Part shown: positions 41,120 through 49,762 of the stretch, in pieces
Layout: every line of letters begins with the position of its first letter
Numbering within the stretch: position 1 is the first letter of the stretch
Notes under the pieces: model-generated
Seen by the model: the letters and a program-made list of their open reading frames with translations, nothing else
Told to the model about the DNA's origin: nothing
The model's database searches: none
From: CAZMGT01 sp964565895
GTDB taxonomy: Bacteria; Armatimonadota; Zipacnadia; UBA1398; CAZMGT01
NCBI GenBank assembly: GCA_964565895.1
Contig: CAZMGT010000005.1
Coordinates: forward strand, 1-64,000
Direction of reading: 5' to 3'
DNA: 64,000 nt
Position numbers and translations under genes: made by a program

Positions 41120-42355
41120 ATGAGGGCGAGCAGGGCACTATTTTTACCGCTTGTTGTGCTGATCTTGTTCTGCGGCGCGTCGTCCGCTCTGGGCCAGGTG
41201 GGGCAGAGCAAGGGCGCCGTTTTGCCTCTACTGGACCAGGCGAACGACCCCCAGGCCGAGGGCTGGCTGGGCTACGTCGTCGCCGAATGCGCCAACCGCG
41301 CGCTAAACGCCATGCGCGGGGCCCTGCGCGCGCCGGAGGCCCAGGAGCTCGCCGGCGCTGCCGCGCAAACCAAGCGCGCCCTCTCCCTCGTCGACTCCCA
41401 GGAGACCGCTCGCGCCCTGTGCCTCGCCGCGGGGCTGGATTACGTCCTCTTCGGCTCATACCGCACAAACAACGGCAACGTCATTGTGGACTTCGAAATC
41501 TACGACAACGCGGCGGACAAGATCGTCGTCCGCCAGTCGGCACAGGGGACGGAGTCCGACGTTGCCGCGCTGGGCATTCTCCTTGCCCGCAGGCTTGCGG
41601 AAACGGTTGTTCCCGCGGTCGCCGTTACGCGGACGGTAACCCGCCAGGCCACGCCGAGCACCTCCAGCGCCGAGGCTCTGCGCAAGCTCGGGGCAGCGCT
41701 ATATCACGCCGACCGCGCCCGCGCCGCGCGGGGCGCCGGCGACAACGCCGTCTATTACGAGGAGCTGCGCACGGCGACGAACCGCGTAGTGGCCGCGATC
41801 GACGCCGACCCCAACTTCTCCTGGGCCTACGAGCACCTGGGTATGATGTCCACGGAGATCCTCGCCCTCGACCCGAACAACGCGGCGGCGCTGAACAACC
41901 TCGGCCTGGCCCACCTGCACAGCGGCGACTATGGCGCGGCGATCTCCAGCCTGCGCCAGGCGGTGCAAAAGGATCCCGCAAACGCCGAATACCGCGTTAA
42001 CCTGGCCAACGCTTTGGTCGACGCCGCGTATCTGTTCCAAGACCAGCGCGAGGCGAACCTGCAGGAGGCCGTGCGCCTGCTTGAGGAGGCCCTGGCCACA
42101 GACCCCCAGCACATTGCCGCGCAGAACAACCTCGGCGCTGTGCTCTATGAAATGGGCAAGTATCAGGAGGCGGCGGCGGCATATGAAAAAGCCGCGGCGC
42201 TTGCCCCGCAGAACCCCTATCCCCGGCTCGGCCTCGGGCTGTGCTACCTTAAGCTGCAGCAGCCAGAACGCGCGCGCATCGAGCTAAACAAGGCCATCGA
42301 GCTCGACCCCGAGGGCGTGGGCGTTCTCGCTCGAGCAAAGCTCCCCCGCGGCTAG
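41120..42355 (+). CDS. Exported TPR protein with an N-terminal TolB-N/FlgO-like domain
   Basis: The 411-residue protein starts at ATG 41120, preceded by GGAGGAA. A signal peptide ends S-S-A-L-G-Q. Residues ~25-185 form an alpha/beta domain resembling the adenylate-cyclase-associated TolB-N/FlgO fold (G-A-V-L-P-L-L-D-Q ... L-D-Y-V-L-F-G-S-Y-R ... F-E-I-Y-D-N-A). After a Thr-rich linker come 4-5 TPRs (A-A-L-N-N-L-G-L-A-H-L-H-S-G-D, A-A-Q-N-N-L-G-A-V-L-Y-E-M-G-K, G-L-G-L-C-Y-L-K-L). A periplasmic scaffold is likely. It has its own strong promoter and precedes PBP2, suggesting an envelope role. Confidence 0.82.
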   Translation: MRASRALFLPLVVLILFCGASSALGQVGQSKGAVLPLLDQANDPQAEGWLGYVVAECANRALNAMRGALRAPEAQELAGAAAQTKRALSLVDSQETARALCLAAGLDYVLFGSYRTNNGNVIVDFEIYDNAADKIVVRQSAQGTESDVAALGILLARRLAETVVPAVAVTRTVTRQATPSTSSAEALRKLGAALYHADRARAARGAGDNAVYYEELRTATNRVVAAIDADPNFSWAYEHLGMMSTEILALDPNNAAALNNLGLAHLHSGDYGAAISSLRQAVQKDPANAEYRVNLANALVDAAYLFQDQREANLQEAVRLLEEALATDPQHIAAQNNLGAVLYEMGKYQEAAAAYEKAAALAPQNPYPRLGLGLCYLKLQQPERARIELNKAIELDPEGVGVLARAKLPRG

Positions 42356-42445
42356 CTCCGCATTGGGCGATGAAAAATTCCCTCCCCTGCGCCGTTGCAA
42401 TTGTTTGGCATTGGCCCGCTTGGGCGTGCGAAAGTGGGATATTCC

Positions 42446-44446
42446 ATGACCAGTGAGCTCTATTATCGCCGGGCTACCGTCCTCCGCGCGGCCGTGCTGT
42501 TTTTGTTTTCGCTGCTCGTTTTTCGCCTGTGGTGGATGCAGATTTTAAACGGCGAGAGATATAGCTTTCAAAGCCAACAAACCCTTACCCGAAACAACAA
42601 AATCCCTGCCCGCCGCGGGGTGATCTACGACCGCGCCGGCCGCGTCCTTGCCGGAAACGAGCCCACCTGGTCCGTGGTCGTCATCCCCGACGACATCCCA
42701 CGCGACGAACAGGGAAAGCCGCGCTTTGAATACGTCGCCGAGCAGCTCGAGCGCATCTTTCATGGCGCGCGGAAAAAAGAAGACATCCTCAAGGTCATCG
42801 AAGAATACGACCGCGCGCACTACGGCTACAAGCAAGTGCCCATTATCGACGGCGTGTCGCACGAGACGATCGCCCGCATTAAGGAGCTGGGCTATGAGCT
42901 GCGCGGGGTGCAGATCGTCTCGCGCTATCGCCGCGTATATCCGCCCAACGGCCCGATCGCCTTTCACGTCCTGGGCTACGTTCAGGGGATCTTAAAGACG
43001 GACAACACCGAGGAGCTGCTTAAGAAGTACGACATGGACGACCTGCTCGGCAAGGCCGGGCTTGAGGCGTGGTATGAGGACTATCTGCGCGGGGGAAAGG
43101 GCACGGAGGTCGTCGCCTTTCAGGAGGGCGGCCGGCGGGTTATTCGGCGCACCGAGCCGATTGCGGGCTATGACCTGTACACTTCGATCGACCGCGACAT
43201 TCAGTTGGTTGCCGAGCGCGCGCTGGCGCAAGGGGTAGAGGGCTCCGGGGGGAGCTGGGGCGCGGCGGTCGTCATGGACTGCAACACGGGGCAGATTATT
43301 GCCATGGCCAGCTATCCCCAGCTCCGGCCGGAGTGGTTCTCGCGCCCGCGCTCGAAGAAGGAGACGGAGGCCTATCTCGCCGCGATTCGCGACGCCCAGC
43401 GCCGCGGTCCGTGGGAGAACCACTGCATTCACAGCCTCTGCATGCCCGCCTCGGCATTTAAGATGGTCACCCAAATCTGCGCGCTCGAGGAGGGGGCGGT
43501 AGACTACGACTTTAAAGCGCTGTGCACGGGGAGCGTGACCCTCGGCCCGCAGAAGTTCCGCTGCTGGGCGCGCCAGGGCCACGGGGTAATGGACTTCCCC
43601 CATGCCCTGGCCTACTCGTGCAACGTGTTCCACTATGCCCTCGCCGACCGGCTTAACGCGCTTGAGCGCAAGCGGCTGGAGAAGGTGCAGCGCCTGCGCG
43701 CCGGCCTGCCCACCGACCCACGCGCCGCGCAGTGGGCCGAGGAGCTGGGCGACCGCCGGCGGTTCGACCTCCTCTCCAAATGGGCGCGCCTGCTCGGCTT
43801 CGGCCAGAAAACGGGCATTGACCTGGGGGGAGAGATCGCCGGCACCGTCCCCGATGACGAGTGGAAGCTGAAAAAGTCGTTCGAGAAAAAGCACTGGGTC
43901 GACGGCGACACCTATAACATGGCCATCGGCCAGGGCTTCCTTCAGGTAACGCCCTTGCAAATCGCCGTATATACCGCGGCGATCGCCAACGGCGGGGTAA
44001 TTGTCGTTCCCCGCATTGTGCGCTGCATTAAGGAAAACGGGCGCGAGGTCCCGTTTGGCACGGCGCCCCCCTGGGTCGAGCAAGCGGAGGGGAGCGAAGC
44101 GGCCCCCACCCCCGAGCCCACGCCCACGCCCCAGCCGCGCACCGTGCACATCTCGCCGGAGACGCTGCGCATCGTGCGCCAGGGGATGCGGCTTGTGGTT
44201 ACCGAGGGCACGGGGGCCGATGCGTTCCGCGGGTTTACGCGTGTCGCCGTCGCCGGCAAAACGGGCTCCAGCGAGGTTAACCCCGACGCTTGGTTTACCT
44301 GCTACGCGCCCTATCAGTCGCCGAAGGTCGTCGTCGTCGTGTTCATTCGCGAGGGGGGCCACGGCGGGGTAAGCGCCGCGCCCGTGTGCCGCAAGATCCT
44401 CGAGGCGCTGTTTGACGAGCAGGGCAACTTTACTGTTCCAGATTAA
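42446..44446 (+). CDS. mrdA: Penicillin-binding protein 2 (peptidoglycan D,D-transpeptidase)
   Basis: The 666-residue class B PBP cross-links elongation peptidoglycan. An N-terminal membrane helix (L-F-L-F-S-L-L-V-F-R-L-W-W) is followed by the pedestal domain (R-R-G-V-I-Y-D-R-A-G-R-V-L-A) and the transpeptidase: S336-A-F-K339 (S-x-x-K), S391-C-N and K605-T-G. G-F-G-Q-K-T-G-I-D-L-G-G-E is typical of PBP2/PBP3. A Pro/Thr linker (~residues 552-566) interrupts the domain before K-T-G. ATG 42446 is used. Its MreB partner is elsewhere in the window (52402). The last 17 bases overlap the convergent peptidase gene. Confidence 0.92.
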   Translation: MTSELYYRRATVLRAAVLFLFSLLVFRLWWMQILNGERYSFQSQQTLTRNNKIPARRGVIYDRAGRVLAGNEPTWSVVVIPDDIPRDEQGKPRFEYVAEQLERIFHGARKKEDILKVIEEYDRAHYGYKQVPIIDGVSHETIARIKELGYELRGVQIVSRYRRVYPPNGPIAFHVLGYVQGILKTDNTEELLKKYDMDDLLGKAGLEAWYEDYLRGGKGTEVVAFQEGGRRVIRRTEPIAGYDLYTSIDRDIQLVAERALAQGVEGSGGSWGAAVVMDCNTGQIIAMASYPQLRPEWFSRPRSKKETEAYLAAIRDAQRRGPWENHCIHSLCMPASAFKMVTQICALEEGAVDYDFKALCTGSVTLGPQKFRCWARQGHGVMDFPHALAYSCNVFHYALADRLNALERKRLEKVQRLRAGLPTDPRAAQWAEELGDRRRFDLLSKWARLLGFGQKTGIDLGGEIAGTVPDDEWKLKKSFEKKHWVDGDTYNMAIGQGFLQVTPLQIAVYTAAIANGGVIVVPRIVRCIKENGREVPFGTAPPWVEQAEGSEAAPTPEPTPTPQPRTVHISPETLRIVRQGMRLVVTEGTGADAFRGFTRVAVAGKTGSSEVNPDAWFTCYAPYQSPKVVVVVFIREGGHGGVSAAPVCRKILEALFDEQGNFTVPD

Positions 44447-45416
44447 CGTCCTCGCCTAGCGCCTGGCGAAAACGCTCCTCTTCGTCCTCCGCGCCGCTCC
44501 AGTCCAGCCCCTGCCACTCTTGCTCCTCGCCCAGCCAGGGCTCTTCCATCTCCCTGAGCTTCTTTTTGTGCCGATAGCGAACGAGGAAAAACAGGGCAAC
44601 CACCAGCGCCCCCATCGCCGCCCAAAGCAAGTTCTGCAGGTTGTGATACAGCACTTGCCAGCGAAAGCGCAGCTTAAGCGAGGCCAGCCATTCGCGCTCT
44701 AGCTCGCGCACGTCGCGCCCCAAGGCGCTCTCCAGCGCTTGGCGCGCGTCCTTCTTCCGCCGCATCTCCTCCAAAAACCGCGCAAACGCTTCCTCGCCAT
44801 ATGTCTCGAACAAAAACTGCACAAACGTGTACGACTGCACATAGGCCAGGCTAATCTCTTCCTCGTGCCCGGGAAAGCTCGTAGTCATCTCGTCGAAGTC
44901 CAGCAGCCGGTTGCGCAACACGGCGTCGCGCAGCACGAGCTTCTCCTCAAACCGCCAGTCGTTGGCGAGGTACTTGGCGATCCCCTCGTGCATCCACAGG
45001 GGAAGGTAGTGCGCGGCCTCGCCTAGGGCGTCGTAAAGATAAATATGGGCCAGCTCGTGGTCTACGGTGTGCGGCAGGTCGGCGAGCGACACGCGCGTGC
45101 GCAAAACGATCTTTCGCTCGCGGGGAAACGCCCGCGCGGCGACCCAGCGCTCCGGCTCAAACCCCGTAAACTGGCGAAACTCCACGCGGTTTTCGCTGAA
45201 GATTAGCGTAACCGGCGGGGCGTCCTTTAGCCCAAGCTGGCGCAGGATGCGCGGGCGCGACTGCCGCACATGCTCCTGAACGCGCTCCACAACGAGCCAG
45301 CGCTTGCGCGGAAAGTCGTAGATCAGCCCCTCGCCTTCCTCGCGCACGCGCACCCCAGCAAGCGCGGCGCTTTCGCAGAGCAGCAGAGCAAGCAACAGCA
45401 GAGGAACACGAGGCAT
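44430..45416 (-). CDS. Exported peptidase MA-like metalloprotease with C-terminal membrane anchor
   Basis: This is a 328-residue protein. A signal peptide (L-L-L-L-A-L-L-L-C-E-S-A-A-L-A) is followed by a domain with T-V-D-H-E-L-A-H-I-Y-L-Y (H-E-x-x-H) and L-P-L-W-M-H-E-G-I-A-K-Y (the downstream Glu ligand), the peptidase MA (gluzincin) pattern. One membrane helix (M-G-A-L-V-V-A-L-F-F-L-V) near residue 270 is followed by a charged cytoplasmic tail. The start ATG 45416 overlaps the upstream stop by one base (TAATG), so the pair is coupled. Substrate unknown; membrane-bound periplasmic protease inferred. Confidence 0.85.
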   Translation of the reverse strand: MPRVPLLLLALLLCESAALAGVRVREEGEGLIYDFPRKRWLVVERVQEHVRQSRPRILRQLGLKDAPPVTLIFSENRVEFRQFTGFEPERWVAARAFPRERKIVLRTRVSLADLPHTVDHELAHIYLYDALGEAAHYLPLWMHEGIAKYLANDWRFEEKLVLRDAVLRNRLLDFDEMTTSFPGHEEEISLAYVQSYTFVQFLFETYGEEAFARFLEEMRRKKDARQALESALGRDVRELEREWLASLKLRFRWQVLYHNLQNLLWAAMGALVVALFFLVRYRHKKKLREMEEPWLGEEQEWQGLDWSGAEDEEERFRQALGEDVNLEQ

Positions 45417-45850
45417 TAGCCGCCGTCCTCGTCGCCCGCGCCGGGCGCGGCCTGGCCGGCGTTGTTCTCCGGCACCTGCGGCTTGGCGCTCAGCCAGCCC
45501 TCGATAATCGCTCGCGCGCGCTCCTCGTCGCGGCGAAAGACGTAGATCCTCCCCCACGCTCCGCCGTGCAGTCCATGCGCCGCGGCCACGGTGGAGCGGG
45601 CGAGGAGGTTATAGCCCATATACGGGTTGTAATAGGGGACGGCGATGGCCTTTATCCCGTGGTCTTGGAGAACCTCGACAAGCGCGCCGGCGACGACCTC
45701 GTCCGGCGGCTCGTAAACAACGACGGACTTCGCCGGCCGCGGCCAGGGAAAGCCCTCCGCGCGATCGCGCGCCTCCAGCGGCCCCCCGCACAGCGGGCAG
45801 CGCTCCACCCGATCGTCAAACGGCACATCGCACGCCGGGCAGTAGCGCAT
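45416..45850 (-). CDS. Zinc-ribbon protein with DUF2007-like domain
   Basis: The 144-residue protein starts at ATG 45850, preceded by GAGGGGA. It starts with a zinc ribbon (Y-C-P-A-C ... C-P-L-C-G, two C-x-x-C pairs). Residues ~45-120 resemble the DUF2007 'putative signal transducing' fold (V-A-G-A-L-V-E-V-L-Q-D-H-G-I-K-A, then V-F-R-R-D-E-E-R-A-R-A-I-I). The tail is Ala/Gly/Asp-rich and disordered. It lies between the LptF/G-like permease (11-base gap) and the peptidase (1-base overlap). Function unknown; possibly an adaptor or regulator for one of these membrane proteins. Confidence 0.8.
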   Translation of the reverse strand: MRYCPACDVPFDDRVERCPLCGGPLEARDRAEGFPWPRPAKSVVVYEPPDEVVAGALVEVLQDHGIKAIAVPYYNPYMGYNLLARSTVAAAHGLHGGAWGRIYVFRRDEERARAIIEGWLSAKPQVPENNAGQAAPGAGDEDGG

Positions 45851-45861
45851 GGCGCATCCCC

Positions 45862-46938
45862 TCACTCGCTCCGCCACCACATCACTCCGCCGACAACGAT
45901 AAACACAATGTTTTGCACCCACGCCCCAAGCACGGGGTTAATCTCCCCGCGCTGGCCGAGGATCCTCCCCCAGGCCATGAAGCAGTAGTAGACGAAGATC
46001 ATGGCCACGGCGATAAGGATCCCCATAAAGCTCCCCCCGCGGCCAAAGCGCAGGGTAAGCGGCGCGGCAACGAGGGTAAACACCAGGCACGCCGCGGGAA
46101 TGGCGAACTTCGTGTGTAGCTCGAGCACCTGCACGTGCGCGGGCAGCTTGAGCGAGCGAAACGTCTTTATCTGCTCCCGCAGCTCGGCGATGGTCATCTC
46201 CTCCGGCCCTTTAATCGGGGTCCAAATGTTCCGCCCGCTCTGGCGAAAATCGATCTTAACCTCCTTCGCCTTCCCGCTGAACTTCACGAACCCGTTCTTG
46301 TCGAAGACAAACACCGTAGCATTGTCGAGATACCACACGTCCCCGCGCAGCGTGGCCGTCTTCGCCGTGGTAATCTCGGGGAAGCCGTCGGCGCGCACCT
46401 TAAACAGCATTACGTCGTACATTCGGTTGTGCTCCGTGTCTACCTGGCGGATGTAGAGCTTGGTGCTTTCGTCCAGGCTGGTGAACACCTGCTGCTTGGG
46501 GAGGATCGAGGCATAGGCGCGATACATCGCCCCGAGCGCGGACTGCGCCTGAAGGTTCGCCCAGGGGACGACCTTTTCGTAAATAACAAAGCTCAACAGC
46601 GACATGGCCACGCTGCACACGATAAACGGGAGCATAATGCGCTGCGCGCTTAGCCCGCCCATTTTCAGCGCGCTAATCTCCCCGTCGCGCACGAGCCGGT
46701 TGAGCGCCAGCGAGGTGGCAAACAGAAGCGACATGGGAATGGACAAAACCACGGCATAGGGGACTTTAAACGCGAGGAACTTTACCACCTCGTTGGAGGG
46801 CAAGGGCTGGCCGGGATAGGCGCGCAGCAAAATAAACAAAAAATTGCCTACGATCATAATGACGAACGCCGTCATCCACGCGCAAAACGGAGCAAACAGC
46901 TCGCCCACGAGATATCGGTCGCTGATGCGCAGCGTCAT
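45862..46938 (-). CDS. LptF/LptG-family permease (lipopolysaccharide export)
   Basis: The 358-residue protein starts at ATG 46938 (GGAGGGGAGG upstream). Three hydrophobic segments, a periplasmic domain at ~residues 125-265 and three more hydrophobic segments make the YjgP/YjgQ layout. Y-L-V-G-E-L-F-A-P-F, R-L-V-R-D-G-E-I-S-A-L-K-M-G-G and H-T-K-F-A-I-P-A-A-C-L-V-F-T-L-V are family blocks; the R-D-G-E-(I/L) loop contacts LptB. LptF and LptG form the inner-membrane complex that extracts LPS, so the organism probably has LPS. Only one copy is present here; the partner and lptB are elsewhere. Confidence 0.9.
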   Translation of the reverse strand: MTLRISDRYLVGELFAPFCAWMTAFVIMIVGNFLFILLRAYPGQPLPSNEVVKFLAFKVPYAVVLSIPMSLLFATSLALNRLVRDGEISALKMGGLSAQRIMLPFIVCSVAMSLLSFVIYEKVVPWANLQAQSALGAMYRAYASILPKQQVFTSLDESTKLYIRQVDTEHNRMYDVMLFKVRADGFPEITTAKTATLRGDVWYLDNATVFVFDKNGFVKFSGKAKEVKIDFRQSGRNIWTPIKGPEEMTIAELREQIKTFRSLKLPAHVQVLELHTKFAIPAACLVFTLVAAPLTLRFGRGGSFMGILIAVAMIFVYYCFMAWGRILGQRGEINPVLGAWVQNIVFIVVGGVMWWRSE

Positions 46939-47009
46939 CGCCCCTCCCCTCCTACTGTTTACGCTCCCCGCGGGCTGTTCCTTGCTCCGCTGCGCTGGGT
47001 CTGCGCCCG

Positions 47010-47516
47010 CTACATGCGCGCGGCAAACAGCGGGCGCAGCTCGCGATACGTCTCGTGGAGGTGCTGCACGATAACTTTCGTCTCGCTGCACACCGCGATG
47101 TAGTTCGTGTCGCCGTTCCACCGCGGCACAAGGTGCATGTGCACGTGCTCCTCGATCCCCGCCCCCGCGGCGCGCCCCAGGTTCATCCCAATGTTAAACC
47201 CGTCGGGCTGCATGTGCTCGCGCAAAATCTCCACGGAGAGCACGGTCAGCTCCATCAGCTCCTCGCGCACGGCGCGGTCGAGGTCGGCCAGGTCGGCCAC
47301 GTGGACGTAGGGAGCGATAAGCAGGTGGCCGTTGTTGTAGGGGTAGCGGTTCATGATCACGTAGCACACGCTGCCGCGGGCGAGGATTAGGTTCGCCTCG
47401 TCGTCGTTGCTCGCCGGCGCGTCGCAGAAGATGCACGTGCCCGGCTTGGGACTGCGGATATACTCGATGCGCCACGGTGCCCACAGGCGCCGGGGCCTGC
47501 TCTGCTCGTCGCCCAT
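47010..47516 (-). CDS. HIT-family nucleotide hydrolase/phosphorylase
   Basis: This is a 168-residue protein. L-W-A-P-W-R-I-E-Y-I at the start plus the zinc-type C-I-F-C motif and the active-site H-V-H-M-H-L-V-P (histidine triad H-x-H-x-H) mark the Ap4A phosphorylase-like branch of the HIT family. N-R-Y-P-Y-N-N-G-H-L-L-I-A-P is a further block. It cleaves nucleoside phosphates such as Ap4A or AMP conjugates. GGGAGG lies upstream of ATG 47516. It sits between the aminotransferase and the LptF/G-like gene on the same strand. Confidence 0.92.
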   Translation of the reverse strand: MGDEQSRPRRLWAPWRIEYIRSPKPGTCIFCDAPASNDDEANLILARGSVCYVIMNRYPYNNGHLLIAPYVHVADLADLDRAVREELMELTVLSVEILREHMQPDGFNIGMNLGRAAGAGIEEHVHMHLVPRWNGDTNYIAVCSETKVIVQHLHETYRELRPLFAARM

Positions 47517-47611
47517 AGGCGCTCAGCCCTCCCTGCCCCGCTGGCTGAACCTCTGTTCACGAAATCCTCCGCCCTCTCCTCCGCCAGCCAGCGCACCCTT
47601 CCCCGCTTTGC

Positions 47612-48796
47612 CTAGCCCAGCGCCTGCTCGATGCGCTCCAGCCCCTTCTCGATCGCCTCCATCGAGGTCGCGAAGCACAGGCGAATGTTCCGCTCCGCGC
47701 CAAACGGCCCCCCGGGAACCACGGCGACCTTCACGCTCTCCAGCAAATACTCGGCAATAGCCATCCCGTCGCGCAGCTCCTTGCCCCCGCGCGTCTGGCC
47801 GATCACTCCGTCCAGCCGGGGGAAGGCGTAGAACGTCCCCGCGGGGCGGCAGAACGTGGCGAACTCCCAGCGCGAGATGCGCTCGGACATATAGTTGCGC
47901 CGCTTCTCAAACTCCGCGCGCATCTGCTCCACCGCCTCCTGGCTGCTCGTCAGCGCGTGGAGCACCGCGGCATGGGTAAACGCCGCCGGCGGCGAGCTGG
48001 CGTGGCTCTGAATCGAGCTCATCGCCTTGATCACGTCCGCCGGCCCCAGCGCCCAGCCAAATCGCCACCCCGTCATGGCGTAGGTCTTCGACGCCCCGTT
48101 GACCAAAATCCCCGTTTCCGCGGCCTTCGCGCTCAACTGCAGCGGGCTGACGTGCTCCCGCCCGTCGAACAGCAGCTTGTCGTAGATCTCGTCGGAGATA
48201 ATGCGCACGTCGTGCTCGTCGCACACGTCGACGATCGCCTGCAGCGTCTCGCGGTCGTAAACGGCCCCCGTGGGGTTGCACGGGCTGTTGATCACCAGGG
48301 CCACGGTGCGCTCGCTAATCGCCGCGGCAACCTTCTCCGGGTCGGGTTGAAAGTTGTCCTCTTCCATAGTCTTGACGAACACCGGCGTGCCCCCGGCGAG
48401 GCGAATGGACTCCGGGTAGCTCAGCCAGTAGGGCGAGATCACGATTACCTCGTCCCCCGGGTCAACGATCGCCTGAAACGCGTAGTACAGCGAGTGCTTG
48501 GCCCCGCAGGAGAAGACCACCTGGTCCGTGGTATACTCCAGCCCCAGCTCGTCGCGCACGCGCGCGACAACCGCCTCGCGCAGCGAAGCGAGGGTGTTCG
48601 GGGTATACTTCGTGTCCCCCGCGCGAATGGCTTCGATCGCCGCTTGTTTGATGTGCTCCGGCGTGTCGAAGTCCGGCTCGCCCGCGGTGAACCCAACGAC
48701 GTCCTCGCCTGCGGCCTTCATTGCCTTGGCCTTTGCCGCCAGAGCAATGGTCGCCGAGGGGGTAACCCCCTGCGCACGGTTGGATAGCTTGAGCAT
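47612..48796 (-). CDS. Aspartate-type PLP aminotransferase (class I)
   Basis: This is a 394-residue fold-type I aminotransferase. A-G-E-P-D-F-D-T-P-E-H-I, T-K-Y-T-P-N, S-P-Y-W-L-S-Y-P, N-S-P-C-N-P-T-G-A-V-Y, I-S-D-E-I-Y and the Schiff-base lysine in N-G-A-S-K-T-Y-A-M-T-G-W-R are the standard Ib-subgroup blocks, and R-L-C-F-A supplies the substrate carboxylate Arg. This subgroup includes aspartate and prephenate aminotransferases of thermophiles and Rhizobium. ATG 48796 has GAGGGAGA upstream. Its length matches the family. Substrate is likely aspartate/glutamate, with aromatic prephenate possible. Confidence 0.93.
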   Translation of the reverse strand: MLKLSNRAQGVTPSATIALAAKAKAMKAAGEDVVGFTAGEPDFDTPEHIKQAAIEAIRAGDTKYTPNTLASLREAVVARVRDELGLEYTTDQVVFSCGAKHSLYYAFQAIVDPGDEVIVISPYWLSYPESIRLAGGTPVFVKTMEEDNFQPDPEKVAAAISERTVALVINSPCNPTGAVYDRETLQAIVDVCDEHDVRIISDEIYDKLLFDGREHVSPLQLSAKAAETGILVNGASKTYAMTGWRFGWALGPADVIKAMSSIQSHASSPPAAFTHAAVLHALTSSQEAVEQMRAEFEKRRNYMSERISRWEFATFCRPAGTFYAFPRLDGVIGQTRGGKELRDGMAIAEYLLESVKVAVVPGGPFGAERNIRLCFATSMEAIEKGLERIEQALG

Positions 48797-48953
48797 CTTT
48801 CGTCTCCCTCTCCTGACAACGGTCATCCTCGATTGCTGTTAAGCGCCGCCGAATTGTCTCTCAAATCGCCCCGCGCGTCCAGAGGTTAGCCGAGGTTTGC
48901 CCCTCGCCCGCGCGGAATATCCCTGCGGCATGTTGCCAGGGGAGGGAGCGCGC

Positions 48954-49706
48954 GTGGCTCGCGCCAGTTTTGTGCTTACCGTCGCCGAATCTAAGAGGCT
49001 TATCGCCAAAGCGGTAGCCGCGCTGCCCTGTGTCAAGCGCGCGCTGGAGCAGGGGATGGTGGCCATTTGCAAGGGAACGACAAACGGCTATGTCGCCGAG
49101 GAGATTCTCGGCCGGCCCATCGAGAAAACCAAGTACATCACGGGGACGACTCAGCCCGCGAAGGGCGCGCCGCCCCTCCCCGAGGAGCGCCTGCCCGACA
49201 TCGTCCTGCGCAACGGCCAGCCCGTGGACGGGCTCTCCGTCGTCCAAGCGATCGCCCAAATGCGGCCCGGCGACGTGCTCATTAAGGGCGCCAACGCCCT
49301 TTCTCCGGACCGCAAGCTCGCCGGCGTGCTCATCGGCCACCCCGAGGGGGGCACTGTGGGCGCGACCCTGGGCCACACCTATGGCCGGGGGATCTTCCGC
49401 GTCTTTCCCGTTGGGCTGGAGAAGATCGTCTCCGCGGATATCGTAGAGATCGCCCAAACGCTTGCCGGGAGCGCCGAGGAGCTGGACGAGACGCCCGCCC
49501 TGTGGCCCGTGGAGGGGATTATTGTTACGGAAATCGAGGCGCTAGAGCAGCTCTGCGGCGTGCGCGCGACGCAGATCGCCGCCGGCGGGATAGCAGGCGC
49601 GGAAGGGGCGGTGCGCCTGCTTGTCGAAGGCGAGCGCGAGCGCGTTGCCGCGGCGCTTGCTCTTGTCCGCGAAATTCACGGCGAGCCGCCGTGGGCCGAA
49701 TCCTAA
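48954..49706 (+). CDS. Conserved cytoplasmic protein of unknown function
   Basis: The 250-residue protein starts at GTG 48954 (GGAGGGA 6 bases upstream). I do not recognise a named family. Visible motifs that look conserved: I-C-K-G-T-T-N-G-Y-V-A-E-E-I-L-G-R, I-T-G-T-T-Q-P, D-V-L-I-K-G-A-N-A-L, G-V-L-I-G-H-P-E-G-G-T-V-G and A-G-G-I-A-G-A-E-G-A-V. The Gly-rich loops and K-G-(T/A)-N repeats suggest a phosphate- or nucleotide-binding alpha/beta fold. No signal peptide or membrane segment. It diverges from the aminotransferase and is followed after 56 bases by an exported hydrolase. Confidence 0.8.
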   Translation: MARASFVLTVAESKRLIAKAVAALPCVKRALEQGMVAICKGTTNGYVAEEILGRPIEKTKYITGTTQPAKGAPPLPEERLPDIVLRNGQPVDGLSVVQAIAQMRPGDVLIKGANALSPDRKLAGVLIGHPEGGTVGATLGHTYGRGIFRVFPVGLEKIVSADIVEIAQTLAGSAEELDETPALWPVEGIIVTEIEALEQLCGVRATQIAAGGIAGAEGAVRLLVEGERERVAAALALVREIHGEPPWAES

Positions 49707-49762
49707 GCGGCTTGCGCTTGCCCCGGCGGCCCTTGTTTTAAATTCTTTCCGGGAGGTGCGCC

